Below, piece by piece: positions 1 through 5,839 of a stretch of 7,871 bases of DNA. The DNA comes from an uncultured Planctomycetota bacterium (GTDB lineage: Bacteria > Planctomycetota > UBA1135 > UBA2386). The notes under the pieces were generated by a model, which did not search any database, was not told the DNA's origin, and worked only from the letters and a program-made list of their open reading frames with translations. How positions within the stretch are numbered: position 1 is the stretch's first letter; each line of letters opens with the position of its first letter. Location: assembly GCA_903925435.1 (NCBI GenBank), contig CAIYFF010000563.1, positions 1 through 7,871 on the forward strand. The letters run 5' to 3'. The position numbers and the translations under genes are program-made.

Positions 1-1
1 C

Positions 2-262
2 GCGCTGCACGGCGCGGCACTGCGCGCACTGCTGTGGCAGTGCCACGGCGATTCGATCGAAACCGAGACGTGCGTCGGCATCGTGGAGAGCGCCGCGCTC
101 GCGCAGCAGTTTGCGCACGACATCGAGCACGTGGCAATCGCCGCCGCGATCCGCGCGATGCCATCCCATGCGCTGCCGGTGTTGGTTGCGACGCCCACGG
201 CCCTGCGCCTCGGCTCGATCGCAGCGACGCCGCGAACCCTCGCTGCCGGGCGACGTTCGTAG
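2..262 (+). CDS. C-terminal fragment of an unrecognised protein (5' end outside window)
   Basis: An open frame enters from the left edge and stops at TAG 260-262, leaving 86 residues. The frame is supported by codon composition: third positions are overwhelmingly G or C (runs of GCG, CTG, ATC, GTG, GAG, CTC), as in the confident genes downstream, while the other two forward frames read as arginine-rich shadow. The fragment is alanine- and leucine-rich, with probable helices around residues 30-55 (containing AALAQQFAHDIEHVAIAAAI), then a hydrophobic strand-like LPVLVATP segment and a short basic tail ending AGRRS. That pattern suits the end of a soluble alpha/beta domain, but I see no diagnostic motif and assign no function. 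It lies in the same reading frame as the next gene, separated by the TAG and 25 further sense codons. Confidence 0.6.
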   Translation, partial: ALHGAALRALLWQCHGDSIETETCVGIVESAALAQQFAHDIEHVAIAAAIRAMPSHALPVLVATPTALRLGSIAATPRTLAAGRRS

Positions 263-283
263 GCACATCGGCGCGATGCGCGC

Positions 284-289
284 TACCAT
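284..289 (+). promoter_or_regulatory. possible -10 element upstream of the 933-residue gene
   Basis: TACCAT, preceded by GCGCGC and followed by GCGCCG, lies in the 75-base gap after the upstream stop. It is one of the few AT-containing hexamers in a GC-rich gap and matches TATAAT at four of six positions. A start point near 296 would give a leader of about 40 bases before ATG 338. No convincing -35 hexamer lies 16-18 bases upstream (the sequence there is AGGCAC), so the call rests on the -10 alone. A similar GCTACGCT element lies before the MoxR operon. Confidence 0.25.
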
Positions 290-337
290 GCGCCGCCGGT
301 TGTCGACCCCGATGCGACGCAACCGCCCCACTGCACC

Positions 338-3139
338 ATGCGCACACCGCACCTGCTCGCCGGATTGACTGCGATTGCGCTGCTGCTGTGCGCCGCGTGG
401 TTTGCGTTTGGCGATCACGAGAGCGACGCGCCGCCGATCGCAGACCTCGTTGCGATGACCGAGGCGTCGTTCGATCCCGCCGATGTGACGGTCGCCGAAG
501 CGAGCGCATCGCGCGACCTCGACAGCGAGATCGGAACGACCGACGAAGCAATGCGCGAAGAAGTCGCGGTCGACAACAGCGCCACTGCGTCGTCGCAAGC
601 TGCGACCGAAGGCCCAATCGTCACGGTGATGCGCATCGACGACGGCAAGCCTGTCATCGCGCCGCAAGTGGAGATCGCGTGGATCGGCGTCGGGGAAGGA
701 GCCGAGAAGGCGCGCTCGCTACCAAAGCGCGAGTTGCCGCCCCGAAAGAGCGAGCAACCGTTCGCCTTCGGCCGCAAGTCGCGCACGGGCGCGGACGGCA
801 CGATCCAACTGCCGCCGCTTCCCGAGCAGACGATGATCGCGGCGCGCGATGGCAACCTGTTCGCGTTCGCGACGATCGATCCAGGCCGACCGAGCACCCA
901 CATGCTGCTCGCTGTCGACGAGACGCTGACGATCCGCGTCCTCGACGATCAGGACCGCGGCGTCGCCGAGGCGCCGCTCACGATCCAGCGCTGGATCCCA
1001 AAGCAGGGGTTCGAGGAGAAATGGTCTGGCTTCACGAACGCGCGCGGCGACTGCGTGATCCGTCACTTCCAATTCGTGCGCGCACCGGAGACGAAGGGCG
1101 ATCGCTACGCCGTCGCGGTGACCGCGCCGCAGAAAGAGCCGTCGTGGCTCGAGTTCCAGCCTCGCCCCGCGCCAACGGATCCGATCACTCTGCGGCTCAC
1201 GGACACGCGCCAACTCGCCGTGCGCATCGTGCACAAGAGCGGCGCGCCGATCCTCGCCTCACTCGACGTTTCGTTGCGCATCCGTCGCCCTGAGTCGGAG
1301 ACGACAGGATGGCGCGGCGTGTTGCCGGACACGTTCGAGCGACTCGACCAGAAGAAGCCGCGCGGCAGCGAACCGATGCTGTTTGCGCACGCCGGCTACG
1401 GCAGCAAGCTGCAGCCCTTCTTGCAGATCCGCGGCGAGCGCGCTCCGCGACGCCTGCCCGAGATCACGTTGCCGGATGCGAGCGCTGCGCCCGAAGGCAG
1501 CAATCCGTTCGAAGTCACGTTGATGTTGCCGGACGACGTCGTCGTGCTCGCGATGCGCACCGTCGATGCAGAAGGCGCGCCGCTGTCGATGGCCGACATC
1601 CCATGGCAGCTGCGCAAGCAACGGAGCGCTGGTTTGTCGGGCAACCTCGAGACCCTCGAGGACGGCCGCGCGGACTTCTTGGTGCCGTCTCGCAGCCACG
1701 GCTCCGAGTCGAAGAAGGCCCCCGAGATCCCCGATGGCCTTCCGGTCGTGCTGATGCTGCGCGAGACGCTCGCCCCCGAGCTCGTGCTCGGCGCAGAGAC
1801 GCCGATCGGCGCGCTGCAAGCTGGCGAACGCCGCGATCTCGGGACCATCGCGATGGCGCCGCTGCCGCTGCTCTGCGAGGGCCGCGTCCTCGACGACCGC
1901 GGCGAACCTCGCGCCAATGCACCGGTGTTCGTGGCGCTCGCGCTCGACTCGGACCGCGGCGAGAACTGGCAGGAAGCGCCACACCTGCAGAAGTCGACCA
2001 ACGCCGACGGCACGTTCGCGTTCTACGCGCCGACGCCGCAGCAGGCGTTCCGAGTCGAAACGCGCCCAGACCACGAGCACTTCGCGGCCATGACCGCGCC
2101 GCTGTCGCCGGGCGCGCACGTCGAACTGCGCACCACGCGCACCGGCATCCTGCAGGGCCGCGTGATCCCGCCGCGCGACCTGCCCGAGAACGCGCTCACG
2201 TTGACGCTGCTGCGCCAACCCGACGGCAGCGAGCAAAAGCCGCAGCGCCGTCCGTCACAGACGCCGATTCGCCGCAAGAACGGCTGGTTCTGGCTCGGCG
2301 GCCTCGAGGCCGGCACCTACACCGCGACCGTGACGATGCGCGGGCTCGCGGCGCCGCTGGCCAGCATCGACGGCGTGCGCATCGCGCCGGGTCCCAACGA
2401 GGACGCGCGGCTCTCCCCGCTCGACCTGTCTCAATCGCTGTTCCGCTACGAACTGCGCGCGGTGGGTCCTTCGGGCCAACCGCTGACGGCGATCGAAGGC
2501 CCCGTTCTGTGGCGCAACCGGCCGCCGAACGGCGATCCGTCGTTCACCGCGTTCCGGTGGCAGAAAGGCAAGGCCACGTTCTTCTTGCCGGTGCCGTTCG
2601 CCGAACTCGTCATCGTCGGCCCGGGCATCCGGTCTACCGAGGTCGCGGTCACGCCGAACACGCGCGACGTCGTCGTCGATCCGATCACGCCGTTCTTGGT
2701 CGAGTTGCCCGGCGTGCGCGCGCTCGCAGGCCCCACGCGCGCGATCCGCGTCTCCGCCGTATTCCTCGGCGAGACGGGCCTGCCCCAAGGCATCGGCGGA
2801 CAGGACCAACTGCAAGGCGAGGGCTTCTCGTTCCCGCGCAATCAACTCGGCAAGAGCGGCGGCGGCTGGCTCGATGCCGCGGATCGGACCGGACTCGTCG
2901 TGTCGCAGTCCGGCAAGTACGAGCTGACGCTGCGGCTCTACGAAGGCGAGGCGCGCGACGGCAGCCAACGCGCGATCCCGCTCGGCAACTGGGATGTCGA
3001 TGTCGACGGCCGCAGCCTGCGCACGCTCGTGCTGCCGGTCGACCTCCAGCAGGTGCAGCAAGCGATCGCGCAGATGCAGCCGCAACCAAACGGGCAAGCC
3101 GCACCGCAAGGCCAGCAGCGCGGCCAGCGACGTCGCTGA
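338..3139 (+). CDS. Exported or membrane-anchored multi-module protein with carboxypeptidase-regulatory-like domains
   Basis: This 933-residue protein begins with a hydrophobic segment (about residues 6-24, rich in L and A) after a short basic start, which fits a signal peptide or N-terminal anchor. A cleavage after A-F-G (23-25) is plausible. Cys18 sits in LLLC, a poor lipobox. Residues about 38-92 are an acidic, Ala/Ser-rich linker. The rest reads as successive beta-sandwich modules. The clearest is at about 513-590, beginning CEGRVLDDRGEP and containing NADGTFAFYAP, the pattern of carboxypeptidase regulatory-like domains. Weaker ones start near 95, 196, 603 (GILQGRV, then GGLEAGTYTATV) and 704. 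The last 30 residues (904-933) contain 12 Gln and end in RGQRRR. No protease or other catalytic motif is visible. Such proteins are usually extracytoplasmic adhesive or structural, but the role here is unknown. ATG 338 is chosen because it directly precedes the signal-like segment and no other in-frame start follows the upstream stop. No Shine-Dalgarno is seen. Confidence 0.88.
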   Translation: MRTPHLLAGLTAIALLLCAAWFAFGDHESDAPPIADLVAMTEASFDPADVTVAEASASRDLDSEIGTTDEAMREEVAVDNSATASSQAATEGPIVTVMRIDDGKPVIAPQVEIAWIGVGEGAEKARSLPKRELPPRKSEQPFAFGRKSRTGADGTIQLPPLPEQTMIAARDGNLFAFATIDPGRPSTHMLLAVDETLTIRVLDDQDRGVAEAPLTIQRWIPKQGFEEKWSGFTNARGDCVIRHFQFVRAPETKGDRYAVAVTAPQKEPSWLEFQPRPAPTDPITLRLTDTRQLAVRIVHKSGAPILASLDVSLRIRRPESETTGWRGVLPDTFERLDQKKPRGSEPMLFAHAGYGSKLQPFLQIRGERAPRRLPEITLPDASAAPEGSNPFEVTLMLPDDVVVLAMRTVDAEGAPLSMADIPWQLRKQRSAGLSGNLETLEDGRADFLVPSRSHGSESKKAPEIPDGLPVVLMLRETLAPELVLGAETPIGALQAGERRDLGTIAMAPLPLLCEGRVLDDRGEPRANAPVFVALALDSDRGENWQEAPHLQKSTNADGTFAFYAPTPQQAFRVETRPDHEHFAAMTAPLSPGAHVELRTTRTGILQGRVIPPRDLPENALTLTLLRQPDGSEQKPQRRPSQTPIRRKNGWFWLGGLEAGTYTATVTMRGLAAPLASIDGVRIAPGPNEDARLSPLDLSQSLFRYELRAVGPSGQPLTAIEGPVLWRNRPPNGDPSFTAFRWQKGKATFFLPVPFAELVIVGPGIRSTEVAVTPNTRDVVVDPITPFLVELPGVRALAGPTRAIRVSAVFLGETGLPQGIGGQDQLQGEGFSFPRNQLGKSGGGWLDAADRTGLVVSQSGKYELTLRLYEGEARDGSQRAIPLGNWDVDVDGRSLRTLVLPVDLQQVQQAIAQMQPQPNGQAAPQGQQRGQRRR

Positions 3140-3158
3140 TACGCAGATCCGCCCGCCC

Positions 3159-3174
3159 GTGGCGCGCCACTTTT
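3159..3174 (+). terminator. weak terminator-like hairpin after the 933-residue gene
   Basis: A perfect 12-base palindrome, GTGGCGCGCCAC (3159-3170), lies 20 bases past the stop codon and is followed by TTTT. It can fold as a 4-bp GTGG/CCAC stem with a CGCG loop. The same CCAC can instead pair with GTGG at 3175-3178 across TTTT. Both stems are short and the T-run is only four bases, so this is at best a weak intrinsic terminator. It could also be a dyad operator for the gene at 3249. Confidence 0.25.
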
Positions 3175-3248
3175 GTGGTGCACTTCGTCGGCGCGCGCCT
3201 AGTCTCCCCCACCTTCAAGTCGCGGGCATTGGGCCCCGCGTCCGACCG

Positions 3249-3638
3249 ATGGCAGCACCGCGCAACGACGACGAGACGCAGTTTCCACGAGTGGTCGCAT
3301 GGCTCGGCCTCGTGCTCGCCGTCGTTTTGTTCTTGAGCAACACGGTGCCCGCGGTGCGCGAGCGCGCCGAGCTGCGCGCAACTGCGATCGACCTGCAGAA
3401 CCTGCGCTCGCAGTATGACGCTGCGATTGCGCATGCGATTGCGGCGATGCCCGGCCCCGGCGGCGAACAGGACCTGCAAGCGGTGCTCGTCGCGATCGAC
3501 CGAATCGGCTGGACGCCCGCAGAACTGCTGCGCTGCTACCCCGAGTCGACGATGGAGCCCACGCCCGTCGATGCCGACGAGCCGCCGGTGCTCGAGCCCG
3601 AAGTGCGCGAAGCCGCGTTCGAGCCGACGGGTCGCTGA
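3249..3638 (+). CDS. Small single-pass membrane protein with a short coiled-coil-like segment, unknown function
   Basis: The 129-residue product has a charged N-terminus (PRNDDET), one hydrophobic segment at about residues 15-33 (VVAWLGLVLAVVLFLSNTV), then a charged helical stretch with heptad-like hydrophobic spacing at about 36-62 (REERAEL-type pattern in the REraEL...NLRSQYD region). A middle part of about 70-95 and a Pro/Glu-rich acidic tail (MEPTPVDADEPPVLEPE) follow. The single membrane segment followed by a helical region recalls the FtsL/DivIC topology of septal proteins, but that shape is generic and I see no family signature, so no function is assigned. ATG 3249 places the membrane segment near the N-terminus. 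Upstream in-frame sequence (from 2994) overlaps the previous gene and is serine/arginine-rich shadow, which argues against a longer product. No Shine-Dalgarno is visible. It lies 109 bases after the large exported protein and 172 bases before moxR on the same strand. Confidence 0.72.
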   Translation: MAAPRNDDETQFPRVVAWLGLVLAVVLFLSNTVPAVRERAELRATAIDLQNLRSQYDAAIAHAIAAMPGPGGEQDLQAVLVAIDRIGWTPAELLRCYPESTMEPTPVDADEPPVLEPEVREAAFEPTGR

Positions 3639-3713
3639 ACCCAGCCCCTTCGAGCTTCCGAACTCCGGGGAGGAAGTGCAAAGGAAGCACGTCCACCGCC
3701 GAGCCCGCGCGGC

Positions 3714-3719
3714 TACGCT
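3714..3719 (+). promoter_or_regulatory. possible -10 element of the MoxR operon
   Basis: TACGCT in the context GCGCGGCTACGCTGCGCC lies about 92 bases before the moxR ATG, within the 172-base gap 3639-3810. It resembles the GCTACCATGCGCC context at 283-295. No clear -35 hexamer is present at the right spacing (sequence there GTCCAC). The gap lacks the coding-type third-position bias, and I find no other gene, RNA or repeat in it. It does contain an unusual purine block (GGGGAGGAAG, then AAAGGAAG, 3667-3687) and a CCTCCTT (3793-3799). Confidence 0.22.
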
Positions 3720-3810
3720 GCGCCATCTCCTTTCGCAGACGCAGGCTGGGCTCCGTAACAACCGCTCAGCACAGCAGAACGGACCCGACCGACCTCCTTC
3801 CGACCCCAAC

Positions 3811-4860
3811 ATGACGGACAGCAACTCCAAGGATCTCGAACACGTCGAAGCGCTGCGGCAGGCCTACGCCGCGATGAAGCAGGAGATGAAGAAGGTCATC
3901 GTCGGCCAGGACAAGGTCGTCGACGAACTGTTCATGGCGCTGTTCTGCCGCGGTCACTGCCTGTTGATCGGCGTGCCGGGCCTCGCCAAGACGTTGATGA
4001 TCTCGACGCTCGCGCGCGTGCTGTCGCTGTCGTTCAACCGCATCCAGTTCACGCCGGACCTGATGCCCGCGGACATCACGGGCACCGAGGTGATCCAAGA
4101 GGACCGCACGACCGGCAAGCGCGACTTCAAGTTCCTCGCCGGCCCGATCTTCGCGAACGTGATCCTCGCCGACGAAATCAACCGCACGCCGCCGAAGACG
4201 CAGGCCGCGCTGCTCGAAGCGATGCAGGAGTATCAGGTCACGGTCGGCGGCCGCCGCCACGAGCTGAAGAAGCCGTTCTTCGTGCTCGCGACGCAGAACC
4301 CGATCGAACAAGAAGGCACCTACCCGCTGCCCGAGGCGCAACTCGACCGCTTCATGTTCATGGTCAAGGTCGACTACCCGACCACGGACGAGGAGCGCGA
4401 GATCCTGCGCCGCACCACCGAGGACAAGAGCCAAGAGATCAAGGCGGTCCTCAGCGAGCAGCAGATCTTCGAACTGCAGGCCATCGTGCGCCGCGTGCCG
4501 ATCAGCGACTCGGTCCTCGACTACGCGCTGCGCCTCACGCGCAGCACGCGCATCACGACGCCTGACGCGCCGCAATGGATGAAGGACTGGCTGCAATGGG
4601 GCGCAGGCCCGCGCGCGAGCCAGAATCTCGTGCTCGGCGCGAAGGCGCACGCGCTGCTGCAAGGCCGCTTCTATGTCAGCGCCGACGACATCCGCGCAGT
4701 CGCAAAGCCCGTGCTGCGCCACCGCATCATCACGAGCTTCTCGGCCGAAGCCGAAGGCGTCACGACGGACACGGTGATCGATCGTCTGCTGGCAGAAGTG
4801 CAGCCCAACGAGAGCCAGGCGCTCGCGGATGGCAAGCTGCCCAAAGTCGTGAAGCAGTGA
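3811..4860 (+). CDS. MoxR-family AAA+ ATPase
   Basis: The 349-residue product is a cytoplasmic AAA+ ATPase of the MoxR family, which uses ATP hydrolysis in a chaperone-like role, typically on or with vWA-domain partners encoded alongside. Visible motifs are Walker A GVPGLAKT (54-61), the MoxR-type segment QFTPDLMPADITGTEV (79-94), Walker B VILADE (117-122, Asp121/Glu122) followed by INRTPPKTQAALLEAMQE, sensor 1 ATQNP with Asn163, and EAQLDRF with Arg180 as the likely arginine finger. The helical lid (about 220-330) contains WGAGPRASQ (263-271), the usual sensor-2 region. All catalytic residues are present and the length is normal for the family. ATG 3811 is preferred for that length; the frame stays open upstream to before 3676, but that extension is arginine-rich with poor third-position bias. 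No Shine-Dalgarno precedes the ATG. The DUF58 gene starts 61 bases downstream, with BatA behind it, so this is probably the first gene of an operon. Confidence 0.96.
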   Translation: MTDSNSKDLEHVEALRQAYAAMKQEMKKVIVGQDKVVDELFMALFCRGHCLLIGVPGLAKTLMISTLARVLSLSFNRIQFTPDLMPADITGTEVIQEDRTTGKRDFKFLAGPIFANVILADEINRTPPKTQAALLEAMQEYQVTVGGRRHELKKPFFVLATQNPIEQEGTYPLPEAQLDRFMFMVKVDYPTTDEEREILRRTTEDKSQEIKAVLSEQQIFELQAIVRRVPISDSVLDYALRLTRSTRITTPDAPQWMKDWLQWGAGPRASQNLVLGAKAHALLQGRFYVSADDIRAVAKPVLRHRIITSFSAEAEGVTTDTVIDRLLAEVQPNESQALADGKLPKVVKQ

Positions 4861-4921
4861 GAAGGGCGCGTCGCGCGCCACAAGCCCGTTCCGCCCCCAC
4901 CGCGAGAGACTGCGCAGAGCG

Positions 4922-5836
4922 ATGAGCGAAGCGAATCCCAACTACCTCGACCCAAAGGTCCTCAGCAAGGTCGCGCGCCTCGACCTGCGCGCGCGACTCG
5001 TCGTCGAGGGCTTCGTGACGGGCATGCACAAGTCGCCGTTCCGCGGCTTCTCCGTCGAGTTCGCGCAGCACCGCGAATACGTGCCCGGCGACGACCTGCG
5101 CTATCTCGACTGGAAGATCTTTGGCAAGTCGGACCGCTATGTGATCAAGCAGTTCGAGGAGGAGACCAACCTCCGCGCGCACCTGTTCCTCGACCAGAGC
5201 GAGTCGATGAACTACGCGCACGACGGCGGCATGTCGAAGTTCGACTACGCCGCGACCGCGGTGGCGAGCCTCGCCTACATGATCCAACAGCAAGCCGACG
5301 CGGTCGGCCTCACACTGTTCGACGAGAAGGTCTGCAAGCAAGTGCCGCCGTCCAACACGCGCGCGAGCCTCAGCAACCTGTTCTTGTCGCTCGACAAGGC
5401 GCAAGCGCGCAATCAGAAGACGAAGGCCGGCGCCGTGCTGCACGAACTCGCGAGCCAACTGCGGCAGCGCGGCATGGTGATGATCTTCAGCGACCTGTTC
5501 GACACGCCAGGCGAAGTGCTGAAGGGCCTGCGCGAGATCGCGCAACGCGGCCACGACGTCGTTGTGTTCCACGTGCTCGACAAGGACGAAGTCGAGTTCC
5601 CGTTCGAGCGTATGACGCTGTTCCAGGGCCTCGAGCAGATGCCGGAGTTGCTGGTCGACCCGAAGTCGCTGCGCGATGCATATCTCGCCGAGATCGAGGC
5701 CTTCCAAGCCGAGATCAAGAAGGGCTGCCTCAAGAACCGCATCGACTATGTGCGCGTGGTCAACAGCCAACCGCTCGACGTCGTGCTCACCTCCTACCTC
5801 TCGGCGCGCGCCGCGCGTCGCAAGCGCAGGAAGTAA
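4922..5836 (+). CDS. DUF58 domain protein with von Willebrand A fold
   Basis: The 304-residue protein is of the DUF58 family that regularly accompanies MoxR ATPases. The N-terminal part carries the family signature: GFSVEFAQHREYVPGDDLRYLDW (about 42-64) then GKSDRYVIKQFEEE (68-81). It runs into a vWA-like fold with a MIDAS motif DQSESM (Asp91, Ser93, Ser95) and a later Asp in IFSDLFD (Asp191), so metal-dependent binding of a partner is plausible. There is no membrane segment, unlike longer DUF58 proteins with two N-terminal helices, so this version should be cytosolic or peripherally attached. The C-terminus is basic (ARRKRRK). ATG 4922 gives the start expected for short DUF58 proteins. The 61-base gap from moxR has no terminator-like structure, and the next gene begins only 3 bases after the stop, so moxR, this gene and batA are probably co-transcribed. 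The substrate is unknown. Confidence 0.95.
   Translation: MSEANPNYLDPKVLSKVARLDLRARLVVEGFVTGMHKSPFRGFSVEFAQHREYVPGDDLRYLDWKIFGKSDRYVIKQFEEETNLRAHLFLDQSESMNYAHDGGMSKFDYAATAVASLAYMIQQQADAVGLTLFDEKVCKQVPPSNTRASLSNLFLSLDKAQARNQKTKAGAVLHELASQLRQRGMVMIFSDLFDTPGEVLKGLREIAQRGHDVVVFHVLDKDEVEFPFERMTLFQGLEQMPELLVDPKSLRDAYLAEIEAFQAEIKKGCLKNRIDYVRVVNSQPLDVVLTSYLSARAARRKRRK
5828..5833 (+). promoter_or_regulatory. Shine-Dalgarno deciding the GTG start of the BatA-type gene
   Basis: AGGAAG lies inside the last codons of the DUF58 gene and ends 6 bases before GTG 5840. This is the only clear ribosome-binding sequence in front of a start in the window, and it supports the non-ATG start. Confidence 0.6.
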
Positions 5837-5839
5837 CGC

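Noticed and set aside
260..338. Possible readthrough or broken gene: the upstream fragment and the 933-residue gene share a frame, separated only by one TAG and 25 sense codons
   Set aside because: A signal-peptide-like segment starts at ATG 338, which marks a true N-terminus, and the 25 intervening codons look non-coding. Two separate genes is the simpler reading.
338..415. Lipoprotein signal with Cys18 as the modified residue
   Set aside because: The residues before Cys18 are LLL; a lipobox normally needs a small residue (Gly, Ala or Ser) immediately before the Cys.
34..1293. 419-codon plus-strand open frame at the left edge
   Set aside because: Low-complexity Arg-rich translation covering both the upstream fragment and the start of the 933-residue gene; no motif.
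1309..3336. 675-codon plus-strand open frame overlapping the 933-residue gene
   Set aside because: Arginine- and alanine-dominated shadow frame. The overlapping frame from 338 has a signal-like start, recognisable modules and the right third-position bias.
3676..3810. Alternative GTG start giving MoxR a 45-residue N-terminal extension, with GGGGAGGAA just upstream
   Set aside because: The purine block sits only about two bases from the GTG, too close for normal SD use. The extension is basic with poor third-position bias, and the 349-residue form already has the full family length.
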